Assembly: GCA_910586615.1 (NCBI GenBank)
Contig: CAJUJP010000017.1
Location: 8,351 to 72,350, forward strand
From: an uncultured Lachnospiraceae bacterium
Lineage (GTDB): Bacteria > Bacillota > Clostridia > Lachnospirales > Lachnospiraceae
Reading direction: 5' to 3'
DNA: 64,000 nucleotides
Shown here: positions 35,244-44,747 of the stretch, one piece after another
How the letters are laid out: each line of letters starts with the position of its first letter
Position numbering within the stretch: position 1 is the stretch's first letter
The notes under the pieces: model-generated
Seen by the model: the letters and a program-made list of their open reading frames with translations, nothing else
Database searches by the model: none
What the model was told of the DNA's origin: nothing
Made by a program: the position numbers and the translations under genes

Positions 35244-36485
35244 ATGGACGGAATGTTATCACAAGACGAAATAAATGCACTCTTAAGCGGTATGGATGCA
35301 CCCAGTGCTGCAGCACCGGCATCTGAACCGGAGCCTGCTCCGGCACCAGCTCCCGTACCCGCACCGTCAGGTGATTCGGGCGCGGCTGACAATTCGCTTC
35401 TGACAGATATCGAGAAGGATGCGATTGGCGAGGTGGCCAATATCAGTATGGGTTCTTCGGCGACTACATTGTATTCGCTGGTAAACCGCAAGGTGGATAT
35501 TTCCACTCCTGTTGTTACGCTGGCACAATGGGAGAGTGTACTGGCAGACTATGAGAAACCGTGTGTGTTTATTCAGATCAAGTACACGGTGGGTCTGGAC
35601 GGTTCCAATATTCTTGTATTGAAAGAGCACGATGTAAAGGTCATTACCGATTTGATGATGGGTGGTGACGGAAGTAATACGGACGGAGAGTTAGGAGAAC
35701 TGCACCTGAGTGCGATTTCCGAAGCGATGAACCAGATGATGGGTTCCTCCGCAACATCTCTCTCTACCATGCTTGGCAAGATGATTGATATCAGCCCCCC
35801 GGAGGCAAGTCTGGTGGACTTGACAGCCTTTAAGTCCGGCGGCGATATCGCTCCTTTTCTGGAAGGAACTTTTGTAAAGATTGCATTCCGTATGCAGATC
35901 GGTGATCTGGTTGATTCTACGATCATGCAGCTGTATCCGGTTGATTTTGCGAAGGAATTATGTGATACGTTCCTGAAGAACCAGCTGGGAGATGTATCGG
36001 CACCCGCACCTGCAGCACCGCAGGCGGCAGCACCTGCACCTGCAGCACCGCAGATGGCGGCGGCACCTCAGATGGCAGCACCGCAGCAGATGGCGATGCC
36101 TCAGATGGGAATGCCCCAGATGCAGATGATGCCTCAAATGCAAATGATGCCTCAGATGCAGATGATGCCCCAGATGCAAATGATGCCTAACGCGAATATT
36201 CAGCCGGCACAGTTCCAGAGTTTTTCCAATGATTTTAATCCCGCTCAGACGCAGGAAAACATTGGTTTGATCAAGGATGTACCGTTGGAGGTTACGGTAG
36301 AACTGGGACGGACTTCCAAGTCTATATCGGATATTCTGGATTTCTCTCCGGGTACTATCATAGAGTTGGATAAGATTGCAGGTGAACCGATTGATGTGCT
36401 GGTCAATGGTAAGTTTGTTGCAAAGGGTGAAGTTGTTGTAATTGAAGAGAGCTTTGGTGTTCGGGTAACCGAAATTATCAAATAA
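35244..36485 (+). CDS. fliY: Flagellar motor switch phosphatase FliY (FliN-type)
   Basis: FliY combines a CheY-P phosphatase domain with a FliN (SpoA) domain in the C ring of Gram-positive bacteria. It opens with a FliM-like CheY-binding peptide (LSQDEINALLSGM), then an Ala/Pro linker (about 17-45), then a CheC-like domain with both phosphatase patterns (EVANISMGSSAT near 58; EAMNQMMGSSATS near 160). A long Ala/Pro/Gln/Met linker (about 252-325) leads to the FliN domain (VPLEVTVELGRTSKSISDIL). Length 413 aa. The linker holds an unusual Met-Pro-Gln repeat. Confidence 0.96.
   Translation: MDGMLSQDEINALLSGMDAPSAAAPASEPEPAPAPAPVPAPSGDSGAADNSLLTDIEKDAIGEVANISMGSSATTLYSLVNRKVDISTPVVTLAQWESVLADYEKPCVFIQIKYTVGLDGSNILVLKEHDVKVITDLMMGGDGSNTDGELGELHLSAISEAMNQMMGSSATSLSTMLGKMIDISPPEASLVDLTAFKSGGDIAPFLEGTFVKIAFRMQIGDLVDSTIMQLYPVDFAKELCDTFLKNQLGDVSAPAPAAPQAAAPAPAAPQMAAAPQMAAPQQMAMPQMGMPQMQMMPQMQMMPQMQMMPQMQMMPNANIQPAQFQSFSNDFNPAQTQENIGLIKDVPLEVTVELGRTSKSISDILDFSPGTIIELDKIAGEPIDVLVNGKFVAKGEVVVIEESFGVRVTEIIK
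36089..36189 (+). repeat. 21-bp in-frame repeat encoding MPQMQM units in FliY
   Basis: Four consecutive near-identical 21-bp units encode MPQMQMM, preceded by looser Met/Gln/Ala/Pro units. They extend the flexible tether between the phosphatase and FliN domains, and copy number could vary by slippage. Confidence 0.85.
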
Positions 36486-36505
36486 AATATGATAGGAGAA
36501 AAGAG

Positions 36506-36868
36506 ATGGCAAAAAATATTTTAATATGCGATGATGCAGCATTCATGCGAATGATGATCAAGGACATCCTGACCAAGAATGGGTATAATGTAGCCGGGGA
36601 AGCTGAGAACGGTGCCAAGGCTGTCGAGAAATATAATGAGTTGAAACCCGACTTGGTATTGATGGATATTACCATGCCGGAGATGGATGGTATTCAGGCA
36701 TTGAAGAAGATCAAAGAGACGGATCCGGGTGCTATGATTATCATGTGTTCCGCGATGGGTCAGCAGGCTATGGTTATCGAGTCTATCCAGTCCGGTGCGA
36801 AAGACTTTATTGTTAAGCCTTTTCAGGCAGAACGTGTATTAGAGGCTGTTAAGAAGGTAGTGGGGTAA
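36506..36868 (+). CDS. cheY: Chemotaxis response regulator CheY
   Basis: This is a stand-alone receiver domain that carries phosphate from CheA to FliM/FliY. The acidic pocket is ICDDAAFMR (Asp9, Asp10), the phospho-acceptor is Asp54 in VLMDITMPEMDG, Ser/Thr is in MCSAMG and Lys in IVKPFQ. The length of 120 aa fits CheY exactly. The position after fliY matches B. subtilis. Confidence 0.97.
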   Translation: MAKNILICDDAAFMRMMIKDILTKNGYNVAGEAENGAKAVEKYNELKPDLVLMDITMPEMDGIQALKKIKETDPGAMIIMCSAMGQQAMVIESIQSGAKDFIVKPFQAERVLEAVKKVVG

Positions 36869-37251
36869 TGCTGCTTTCCGTATCGAAAAGTATTGACTCT
36901 TATATGCAGTTTATGACGGTATTGATTCTCTTTCTGTTTGTTCTGCTGGTTACCTACTGGGTTACAAAGTGGACTGCAGGTTATCAGAGAGTGAAGACTG
37001 CCAATGTCAATATGGAGATTGTGGAGACGATTTCGCTCTCCAATAATAAATATGTCCAGATCATCCGGGTCGGAAGGAAATATTTGGCTGTGGCAATCTG
37101 CAAAGATACTGTTACAATGTTATCAGAGATTCCTGAGCAGGATCTGGTTATTCCGGAAGCTGATAAGTCTGGGACCACAGGATTCAGGGATATATTAGAA
37201 AAAATACAGAAAAAGAATATTCTGGAAAAAGAAGATGGGCGAGACGAATGA
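36868..37251 (+). CDS. fliO: Flagellar export-gate assembly protein FliO
   Basis: This small membrane protein (127 aa) has one N-terminal helix (FMTVLILFLFVLLVTYWVTKW) and a cytoplasmic domain with VNMEIVETISLSNNKYVQIIRVGRKYLAVAI, typical of FliO, which helps assemble FliP rings. It overlaps the cheY stop (TAATG) and the next start (fliP). Identification rests on position, topology and the domain pattern. Confidence 0.9.
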   Translation: MLLSVSKSIDSYMQFMTVLILFLFVLLVTYWVTKWTAGYQRVKTANVNMEIVETISLSNNKYVQIIRVGRKYLAVAICKDTVTMLSEIPEQDLVIPEADKSGTTGFRDILEKIQKKNILEKEDGRDE

Positions 37252-38138
37252 AGAAATATTTTTCCGGATATCATTTGGCAAAAATAGTATGCCTGCTGTT
37301 ACTGGCAGGCATATTGTGTCTTAGCCGAAAGACAACGGCGTTTGCTGTTACGGATACTCCCTACAGGGATTCCAATCTTACAGGAACCACGCAGGAGCGG
37401 ACCAATGAGCGTGCGCCGGGTGCGTCGGAGAATGCCGATGAACTGGCAGAACTGAATATAGCCAATACGGTGACGATCACATATGGCGACGGCAACGGAA
37501 GTGTTAACGGAGCTTTGCGTATTCTGGTGATCCTTACGTTGATCGCTATTGCACCGACATTGATCATCATGATGACCTCGTTTACCAGAATTATCATTGT
37601 TCTGCATTTTACGAGGCAGGCTCTTAATACACAGACGGCGCCGCCTAACACAGTGTTGATAGGCATTGCGCTCTTTTTGACGTTCTTTATTATGCAGCCT
37701 ACGCTTACTACGGTTTATACAGAGGCAGTAGCGCCTTATGAAGCCGGTGAGCTGAATGAAGAAGAGGCGCTTGCGAAAGCGGCGGCTCCGATTCGGACTT
37801 TTATGTATAAGCAGACGTTAAAGAAGGACGTCAGTCTTTTTATGGACATCAACCGTCTGGAATGGAACGGGGAACTGGATGAGATTCCGATGAGCGTGCT
37901 TGTGCCGAGTTTTATTATCAGTGAGCTTCGCACTGCGTTTATTATAGGATTCCTGATCTATATACCTTTTATCGTGATTGATATGGTCGTGGCATCAACA
38001 TTGATGAGTATGGGTATGATGATGCTGCCGCCGACAACAATTTCCATGCCTTTTAAGATTCTGCTGTTTGTGCTGGCAGACGGATGGTATCTGATCATTA
38101 AAGGTCTGGTGGAGAGTTTTTTCTACGGAGGCGGATGA
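37248..38138 (+). CDS. fliP: Flagellar export-gate protein FliP
   Basis: FliP forms the core channel with FliQ and FliR. A signal-peptide-like N-terminus (IVCLLLLAGILCLSRKTTAFA) and a non-conserved stretch to about residue 75 precede the conserved membrane part: LTLIAIAPTLIIMMTSFTRI, the segment with QTAPPNTVLIGIALFLTFF, and VLVPSFIISELRTAFIIGF. Length 296 aa, slightly longer than Salmonella FliP. Overlaps fliO by 4 bp. Confidence 0.96.
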   Translation: MKKYFSGYHLAKIVCLLLLAGILCLSRKTTAFAVTDTPYRDSNLTGTTQERTNERAPGASENADELAELNIANTVTITYGDGNGSVNGALRILVILTLIAIAPTLIIMMTSFTRIIIVLHFTRQALNTQTAPPNTVLIGIALFLTFFIMQPTLTTVYTEAVAPYEAGELNEEEALAKAAAPIRTFMYKQTLKKDVSLFMDINRLEWNGELDEIPMSVLVPSFIISELRTAFIIGFLIYIPFIVIDMVVASTLMSMGMMMLPPTTISMPFKILLFVLADGWYLIIKGLVESFFYGGG

Positions 38139-38143
38139 GTCTG

Positions 38144-38199
38144 ATGCCGATATCTCAGTAACGTTTGATGGAAATGGCATGGAACGGGAATATCGGCAT
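38144..38199 (+). other. Inverted repeat in the fliP-fliQ gap
   Basis: ATGCCGATAT (38144-38153) and ATATCGGCAT (38190-38199) are perfect 10-bp complements with a 36-nt loop. They lie in one of the few gaps of this otherwise tightly packed stretch, 44 bp before fliQ. No T-tract follows, so a processing site or translational control element is more likely than a terminator. Confidence 0.55.
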
Positions 38200-38242
38200 T
38201 ATTTGCGGAAAAGGACTGTACTGCACAGAAAGGGAGGTACAC

Positions 38243-38512
38243 ATGACGATAGATGACGTCACTGCCGTTGCATCGACAGCGATTTTTACGATTATAAAAT
38301 GTGCCGCACCGCTTTTGCTCGTATCTTTGTGCGTGGGTCTGATTGTCAGCATTTTCCAGACGGTCACGTCGATTCAGGAGCAGACGCTTACCTTTGTTCC
38401 GAAAATACTGGCCATTTTTTTAGGGCTGATTGTTATGGGACACTGGATCATGAATAACATGGTGGAGTATATGACGATGCTCTGGTCTGATTTCAGTGTA
38501 TATATCAGGTAA
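38243..38512 (+). CDS. fliQ: Flagellar export-gate protein FliQ
   Basis: This 89-aa protein with two membrane helices matches FliQ (MTIDDVTAVASTAIFTIIK; then LIVSIFQTVTSIQEQTLTFVPK, the conserved family segment, as residues 33-54). The ATG at 38243 follows GGGAGGTACAC; the in-frame ATG at 38165 would add a non-conserved 26-residue extension. It assembles with FliP and FliR. Confidence 0.96.
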   Translation: MTIDDVTAVASTAIFTIIKCAAPLLLVSLCVGLIVSIFQTVTSIQEQTLTFVPKILAIFLGLIVMGHWIMNNMVEYMTMLWSDFSVYIR

Positions 38513-38526
38513 AAGCGAGTGGTGGC

Positions 38527-39306
38527 ATGATAAATTATTCTTTTACTTATGCGGATTTGGAATATTATCTGTTGATCCTGGTAAGGGTCACCTGTTTTGT
38601 TCATGTTGCGCCCTTTTTCTCGCTGAACGGTGTGCCCCGAAGGGTTAAAGTGGGCTTCAGCATTTTTCTTGCATATCTGCTTTACACTGCTGTGGAGCGC
38701 AATGAAGTTGTATATAATACATTACTGGGATACGCGGTTGTCGTTATGAAAGAAGCTTTGACAGGGTTTCTGATCGGATGGGGAGCTCAGATTTGTACAA
38801 CAGTCACTTCGCTTGCCGGAAGCATCGCGGATATGGAGATCGGAATTTCCATGGTTTCGCTGATGGATCCGACGACCAGACAGCAGGCTACCTTTACGGG
38901 TGTGTTTTATCAATATATTTTTACACTGTTTATGATTATTACCGGCATGTATCAGTATCTGTTACGTGCGCTTATTGACAGCTTTACGCTGATTCCTGTA
39001 AACGGGGCGGTTTTCAAGTCTGAGTCTCTGTTAGAATCCGTTGCCATGTTTATGGGGGATTATATAACCATCGGTTTCCGTATTATCCTGCCGATTTTCT
39101 GTACCATGCTCCTGCTTAACGCTGTGCTGGGTGTGCTGGCAAAGGTGTCACCACAGCTTAATATGTTTGCGGTAGGTATTCAGTTTAAGGTGCTGCTGGG
39201 ATTGGGAATCCTGTTCCTGACGATCAGGATGCTTCCAAGTGCGGGAGATTTTATCTTCGGTGAGATGAAGAGAATGGTGGCATCCTTTATGGAGGGGATG
39301 ACATGA
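38527..39306 (+). CDS. fliR: Flagellar export-gate protein FliR
   Basis: This 259-aa polytopic protein has six or more membrane helices and the FliR opening (ADLEYYLLILVRVTCFVHVAPFF). Conserved segments include MKEALTGFLIGWGAQI and LLLNAVLGVLAKVSPQLN. It caps the FliP5-FliQ4 complex. Its stop overlaps the flhB start (ATGA). Confidence 0.96.
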   Translation: MINYSFTYADLEYYLLILVRVTCFVHVAPFFSLNGVPRRVKVGFSIFLAYLLYTAVERNEVVYNTLLGYAVVVMKEALTGFLIGWGAQICTTVTSLAGSIADMEIGISMVSLMDPTTRQQATFTGVFYQYIFTLFMIITGMYQYLLRALIDSFTLIPVNGAVFKSESLLESVAMFMGDYITIGFRIILPIFCTMLLLNAVLGVLAKVSPQLNMFAVGIQFKVLLGLGILFLTIRMLPSAGDFIFGEMKRMVASFMEGMT

Positions 39307-40415
39307 CATTAAAATATGATCTCCAATTCTTCGCCAAGGACGGTCCGGGCGGGGAGAAGACTGAGGAGCCTACTTCCAAGAAATTATCGGATGCCCGTAA
39401 GGAAGGCCAGGTAGCCAAGAGCAAAGAGATCACGAATGCGTTTGAATTGCTGACGTTTTTCCTGTTAATCTATTTCTGGGCGGAGTACATGGGCACCTTT
39501 TTTGTGGGAAATATGTACAATCTGTATTCCCAGATACCGGAATACATTAAGATGTATGACGGCAAAATACAGGAAAAGACTTTTTCCATGCTTTTTACTC
39601 AGGGGCTGACCCGCGTACTTTTGATTATGGCGCCGTTTCTGCTGGCAGGAGCGATGGTTTCTTTTTTGACAAATGTGGTGCAGGTTAAGTGGCAGCCAAC
39701 GTCGAAGCCCTTACAGCCGAAACTTAACAAGTTGAGTCCGGTCAGTGGATTTAAGAGAATTTTTTCTGCAAATTCTCTTGTGGAACTTGTAAAATCACTT
39801 TTGAAGATCGGATTGATCGGTTATGTGGTCTATTCCTATCTGAAGAAAAATATGCCGCCGCTGTTTCAGTTTTATGATCTCGGGTTGAACCAGGGAATCG
39901 TACAGGTGGGTATGCTGGTGGTAAATCTGGGGATCCGCATTTCGCTTTTTTATATGATCATTGCGCTTCTTGATTATATTTATCAGAAAGTAAAGTTCAA
40001 GAAGGATATGAAGATGACCAAGCAGGAAGTGAAGGATGAGTATAAGAATCAGGAAGGTGATCCGCAGATCAAGGGCAAACAGCGTCAGAGGATGGCGGAG
40101 GCTTCCAGACGGCGTATGATGCAGCAACTTCCCCAGGCGGATGTGGTCATCACAAACCCGACCCATTACGCTGTGGCGATCAAGTACGATCCGGAACTCT
40201 ACGATGCTCCTTATGTGGTGGCCAAGGGTGCTGACTATCTGGCACAGAAGATCAGAGAGACGGCAAAGGAGAATCATATTGAGATTGTGGAGAATAAGCC
40301 GCTTGCCCGTATGCTTTATGCCAATGTGGATGTGGGCAGTGTGGTTCCGCAGGAACTGTATCAGGCGGTGGCAGAAGTACTCGCTTTCGTATATCATCTG
40401 CAGGGCAGAGTTTAA
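39303..40415 (+). CDS. flhB: Flagellar export-gate switch protein FlhB
   Basis: FlhB sets export specificity through autocleavage of its NPTH loop. The N-terminal motif is GEKTEEPTSKKLSDARKEGQ, four membrane helices follow (about 45-225), and the cytoplasmic domain has the intact NPTHY site (Asn285-Pro286-Thr287-His288), so self-cleavage between Asn and Pro is expected. Length 370 aa is normal. A 101-bp gap before flhA shows nothing specific. Confidence 0.97.
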   Translation: MTLKYDLQFFAKDGPGGEKTEEPTSKKLSDARKEGQVAKSKEITNAFELLTFFLLIYFWAEYMGTFFVGNMYNLYSQIPEYIKMYDGKIQEKTFSMLFTQGLTRVLLIMAPFLLAGAMVSFLTNVVQVKWQPTSKPLQPKLNKLSPVSGFKRIFSANSLVELVKSLLKIGLIGYVVYSYLKKNMPPLFQFYDLGLNQGIVQVGMLVVNLGIRISLFYMIIALLDYIYQKVKFKKDMKMTKQEVKDEYKNQEGDPQIKGKQRQRMAEASRRRMMQQLPQADVVITNPTHYAVAIKYDPELYDAPYVVAKGADYLAQKIRETAKENHIEIVENKPLARMLYANVDVGSVVPQELYQAVAEVLAFVYHLQGRV

Positions 40416-40516
40416 GATATGAAGCAGTATTGAGTCTGCAAAAAAGCAGATTGAGAATTACTTCGTGGCTCAAAAATGCTTTATTTATGAATAAGTAAGA
40501 AAGGAGGAAGGGGTTC

Positions 40517-42559
40517 ATGGGGAATCTTAGAAAGGCTGATATCGGCGTTGTCGCATATGTGCTGGCGGCGTTTATTATGCTGATCGTTCCGATCTCGCCA
40601 AACCTGCTGGACGTTCTGTTGGCCTGTAATATTGCAGTGGCATTTACAGTTATGTTCGGCTGTATGTTTGCTAATGAAGTTCTGAATATGTCTTATTTCC
40701 CGACGATCCTGCTATTCACTACAGTATTCAGGATCGCGTTGAACGTTTCTTCCACCCGGTTGATCTTAACAGAAGGAGATGCCGGTAACGTGGTTCGCAC
40801 CTTCGGTCAGTATGTGGGCGGTAACGATATCGTGGTAGGTGTCATTGTTTTCGTTATATTGATCCTTGTACAGTTTATGATCATCAATAAGGGTTCTGAG
40901 CGTGTGGCCGAGGTTACTGCAAGATTTACACTGGATGCCATGCCCGGTAAACAGATGGCTATTGATGCCGATCTGAATACGGGGGCGATCAGTGATGCAG
41001 AGGCGAAGAAACGCCGTGAGAAGATTCAGGAGGAAGCAAGCTTCTTTGGTTCTATGGACGGTGCCGTGAAGTATGTTAAGGGAGATGCTACGGCGGGTCT
41101 GCTCATTACGTTTATCAATGTTGTGGGCGGTATCGCGATGGGAGTGCTTCGTCAGAAGATGGAAATCAGCGACGCGTTGATGAAATTTACGGTGCTGACC
41201 ATCGGTGACGGTCTGGTGAGCCAGATACCTTCTCTGCTGATTTCTTTATCCACCGGTATTCTTGTCACCAAAGGTTCTAAAGATGCGGATTTCGGTTCCG
41301 TTTTGTTAAAGCAGCTTTTCGGTGTGCCGAAAGTACTTTATCTGGTTGGCGCGGTGATCGCCGGACTGGGTATCATTACACCGCTTAATACGTTTGTGTT
41401 TGTGGGACTCGGCATGGTATTTATTGTGTGCGGCAGGATCATGGCAGGCACGATTGAAACCGCGGAGATCGAACATGAGGCGGATGAGGAGGAAGCGGCG
41501 GCGGAGGAGATCCGGCAGCCGGAGAATGTCACCTCGCTTTTGCAGGTGGATCCTATCGAGCTGGAATTTGGTTACGGTATTATACCTCTTGCAGATGTGA
41601 ACCAGGGCGGTGACCTGTTAGACCGTGTTGTTATGATCAGACGGCAGATTGCCCTGGAACTCGGTACTGTCGTGCCGATCATACGTCTGCGCGATAACAT
41701 ACAGCTGAATCCGAATCAGTATATTATTAAGATAAAAGGTGTACAGGTCAGCGAGGGAGAGATCCTTTTTGACCATTATATGGCGATGAATCCGGGGTAT
41801 GTGGAGGAAGAGATCACAGGTATTCCTACTTTTGAGCCGTCTTTCCATCTGCCGGCGATCTGGATCACAGAAGGGCAGCGGGAGCGTGCGGAAAGTATGG
41901 GGTATACGGTAGTGGATCCGCCGTCCATCATAGCCACCCATCTGACAGAGATCATCAGGCAGTACATAGCGGAATTGCTGACCAGACAGGATGTACAGAA
42001 TCTGGTCAACAATTTGCGGGAATCCAATCCTTCCCTTGTGGAAGAACTGGTTCCAAAGCTGCTTGGGCTTGGTGAGATTCAGAAAGTATTGCAGAATCTC
42101 CTGCGTGAAGGAATTTCTATCAGGGATCTGCTTACGGTTTTTGAGACGCTGGCGGATTATGCGACGACTACAAGAGATACGGATATCCTGACGGAGTATG
42201 CGAGACAGAGTCTTAAGAGAGCGATATCAAATAAATTCTTCCCGGCTAATGAGACTACCAGCGTGGTGACGCTTGATCCGAAACTGGAACAGGAGATCAT
42301 GTCCAGTGTGAAGCAGACGGAGCAGGGCGCTTATCTGACACTTGATCCGAACAAGACCAAAGCAATCATGGAGTCTGTGGGTGTGGAGACAAAGAAACTG
42401 GAAGATCTGGGTAAGATGCCGCTTGTGATTACATCTCCGATCGTGAGGGTGTATTTTAAGAAACTGACGGAAGATTATTATAAAGATCTGGTCGTTGTAT
42501 CTTACAATGAAGTGGAATCCAATATTGAATTACAGTCAGTTGGGATGGTGACGGCATAA
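40517..42559 (+). CDS. flhA: Flagellar export-gate protein FlhA
   Basis: FlhA forms the nonameric export ring. Eight N-terminal membrane helices (1-320) include the FHIPEP-family region (STRLILTEGDAGNVVRTFG and RFTLDAMPGKQMAIDADL). The cytoplasmic domain (about 350-680) binds chaperone-substrate complexes. Length 680 aa is standard. GGAGG lies upstream of the ATG. The stop overlaps the flhF start (TAATG). Confidence 0.97.
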   Translation: MGNLRKADIGVVAYVLAAFIMLIVPISPNLLDVLLACNIAVAFTVMFGCMFANEVLNMSYFPTILLFTTVFRIALNVSSTRLILTEGDAGNVVRTFGQYVGGNDIVVGVIVFVILILVQFMIINKGSERVAEVTARFTLDAMPGKQMAIDADLNTGAISDAEAKKRREKIQEEASFFGSMDGAVKYVKGDATAGLLITFINVVGGIAMGVLRQKMEISDALMKFTVLTIGDGLVSQIPSLLISLSTGILVTKGSKDADFGSVLLKQLFGVPKVLYLVGAVIAGLGIITPLNTFVFVGLGMVFIVCGRIMAGTIETAEIEHEADEEEAAAEEIRQPENVTSLLQVDPIELEFGYGIIPLADVNQGGDLLDRVVMIRRQIALELGTVVPIIRLRDNIQLNPNQYIIKIKGVQVSEGEILFDHYMAMNPGYVEEEITGIPTFEPSFHLPAIWITEGQRERAESMGYTVVDPPSIIATHLTEIIRQYIAELLTRQDVQNLVNNLRESNPSLVEELVPKLLGLGEIQKVLQNLLREGISIRDLLTVFETLADYATTTRDTDILTEYARQSLKRAISNKFFPANETTSVVTLDPKLEQEIMSSVKQTEQGAYLTLDPNKTKAIMESVGVETKKLEDLGKMPLVITSPIVRVYFKKLTEDYYKDLVVVSYNEVESNIELQSVGMVTA

Positions 42560-43776
42560 TGATAATCAAGAAATTTACTGCAAAAACAGAAAGTGACGCA
42601 TTGGACAATGCCAGAAAGGAACTGGGAGAAGGCGTTGTAGTCATGAATGTCAAGGAAGTCAAGGGAAAAGGTTTCTTTGGCTTGTTGAAGCCGCGCATGT
42701 TCGAAGTGACGGTGGCGCTGGAAGAGGAGAGCGAGAAGTATACGGCGGCAGTATCCGCCATCAATAATGTGATCGCTTCCAGCCAGGGCAAAGAGTCCCA
42801 GCCCGTACAGACCGGTACGCCGATCCGGGCGGAAGAGCCGGTAAAGAAGGAGAGCAGCGCCATAGAGGAAAAACTGGACAGTCTGCAGTCACTTCTGGAA
42901 CAGCAGCTTCAGAGACCGGACGAGGAGAAGGAAGAAAAGGAAGAAAAAGCCGGTAAAGAAGAGCAGAAGGAAGAAACCGAGATTGATAAATTCATGAAAC
43001 TGCTCCATAATACCATGCTGGATAATGAGGTGGATGAGAAGTATGCCAGAGAGATCATAGATGAGATCGAGCAGATCAATAAGCCGAATATGCCTTTTGA
43101 CTATGCACTGGCAAACATTTATCAGAAGATGATTCTTAAGTTCGGTATGCCGAGTTGTATCACACCGGCGGAAAACGGAACGAAGGTTGTCTTCTTTATT
43201 GGACCTACGGGAGTAGGAAAGACGACGACAATTGCCAAAATTGCTTCTATTTTCAGAGTTGACCAGAAGAAAAAGGTTGCATTGCTGACGGCGGATACTT
43301 ACCGTATTGCGGCGGCAGAACAGTTGCGTACCTATGCCAATATACTTGAGGTACCTTTCCGCATAATATATACGGTAGAGGAGATTGAGAAGGCGCTGGA
43401 GGATTTTAAGGATTATGACTATATCCTGGTGGATACGGCGGGGCATTCCCATCAGAATCAGGCGCAGAAGGAAAGTATGAGCACATTCATCCATTCCGTG
43501 GATGAGAAGGTGGAGAAGGAAGTCTATCTTGTGCTGAGTGCGACAACGAAATACCGCGACCTGATCAGCATAGCGGACTCCTATAAGGAAATGACGGATT
43601 TTAAACTGATCTTTACCAAACTGGATGAGACAACTACTCTTGGAAATCTTTTAAATCTGAAGCTTTACACGAGTGCGGAACTGTCCTATGTGACATATGG
43701 CCAGAATGTTCCGGATGATATCGAAGAGTTTAATCCACAGGGTACGGTCAAGAAGCTTCTTGGAGGGAAGAACTGA
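42559..43776 (+). CDS. flhF: Flagellar biosynthesis GTPase FlhF (SRP family)
   Basis: FlhF is an SRP-like GTPase that sets flagellar position and number. A divergent basic N-terminal B domain with a Glu/Lys-rich stretch (about 95-150) leads to the N-G domain with P-loop GPTGVGKTTT (215-224, Lys221), the RIAAAEQLRTYA segment, DTAGHS, and the TKLDETTTLGNLL guanine-specificity region. Length 405 aa. It is followed by flhG, its usual activator partner. Confidence 0.97.
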   Translation: MIIKKFTAKTESDALDNARKELGEGVVVMNVKEVKGKGFFGLLKPRMFEVTVALEEESEKYTAAVSAINNVIASSQGKESQPVQTGTPIRAEEPVKKESSAIEEKLDSLQSLLEQQLQRPDEEKEEKEEKAGKEEQKEETEIDKFMKLLHNTMLDNEVDEKYAREIIDEIEQINKPNMPFDYALANIYQKMILKFGMPSCITPAENGTKVVFFIGPTGVGKTTTIAKIASIFRVDQKKKVALLTADTYRIAAAEQLRTYANILEVPFRIIYTVEEIEKALEDFKDYDYILVDTAGHSHQNQAQKESMSTFIHSVDEKVEKEVYLVLSATTKYRDLISIADSYKEMTDFKLIFTKLDETTTLGNLLNLKLYTSAELSYVTYGQNVPDDIEEFNPQGTVKKLLGGKN

Positions 43777-43817
43777 AACGGATCAACCGGGGAGGAGAGG
43801 ACTAAGGAGGAAGGCCG

Positions 43818-44693
43818 ATGGATCAGGCTGAACAATTAAGAAATATCATCAAGGCGAGCAGCCCGCGCAAACGCCCCTTAGCGAGAGTGATCACTGTCAC
43901 CAGCGGTAAGGGCGGCGTAGGTAAGTCTAATACAGCGATCAACCTGGCGATACAGTTTCGGAAAATGGAACAGCGGGTAATCATTCTGGATGCGGATTTC
44001 GGATTGGCCAATATTGAGATCATGTTTGGCACAGTGCCAAAACATAACTTGTGTGATTTAATTTATCAGGGGAAAAACATACAGGATATTATAACCTGGG
44101 GGCCTATGGATGTGGGATTTATTTCCGGCGGTTCCGGTATTGCCGGCATGTCCAATCTGAGCAGAGATTATTTGAATTATATCATTCAGAACCTGGTGGA
44201 ACTTGACGAGATGGCTGATATCATCATTGTCGATACGGGAGCGGGTATTTCCGATGCCGTGCTGGAGTTCCTGGTGGCCAGCGGCGAGGTACTGCTGGTG
44301 ACCACACCGGAACCTACTTCCATCACGGATTCCTATTCGCTTTTAAAGGCATTACACAGGCATTCGCGGTATTCAGCGAAGGAAACACAGATCAAGGTGA
44401 TTGCAAATAAAGTGTTCGGAGAGGCAGAGGCAGAGGCACTGTATGAGAAGCTTGAGGCAGTGGTGGGGCGTTACCTGAAGGTTCCAATCAGCTATCTTGG
44501 CATGATACCTCAGGACGATCAGCTTGCAAGAGCGGTGATGCAGCAGATGCCGGTATCGCTGGACAGTCCCCGTTCCAGATCGGCGGTGGCCTATGAATTG
44601 CTGGCGGCAAAACTGATGAATAAGGAGTTAAATAAGAATATACCAAAACGTGGTATGGCGGCTTTTTTTTCTCATATCATATCAAAGAGGTAG
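43818..44693 (+). CDS. flhG: Flagellar number/position ATPase FlhG (YlxH, MinD-like)
   Basis: This 291-aa MinD/ParA-family ATPase has a deviant Walker A (TSGKGGVGKSNTAINLA, Lys31 and Lys36), a Walker B (DIIIVDTGAGIS) and a C-terminal amphipathic region (AAFFSHIISKR) that may bind membrane. The N-terminal QAEQLR segment resembles the FlhF-activating DQAxxLR motif of FlhG. Position after flhF confirms it. Confidence 0.96.
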   Translation: MDQAEQLRNIIKASSPRKRPLARVITVTSGKGGVGKSNTAINLAIQFRKMEQRVIILDADFGLANIEIMFGTVPKHNLCDLIYQGKNIQDIITWGPMDVGFISGGSGIAGMSNLSRDYLNYIIQNLVELDEMADIIIVDTGAGISDAVLEFLVASGEVLLVTTPEPTSITDSYSLLKALHRHSRYSAKETQIKVIANKVFGEAEAEALYEKLEAVVGRYLKVPISYLGMIPQDDQLARAVMQQMPVSLDSPRSRSAVAYELLAAKLMNKELNKNIPKRGMAAFFSHIISKR

Positions 44694-44747
44694 GAAAATT
44701 CGAAGTTACGATTTGGGTAATGATCATTTATACAGGAGGAAAGCGAT

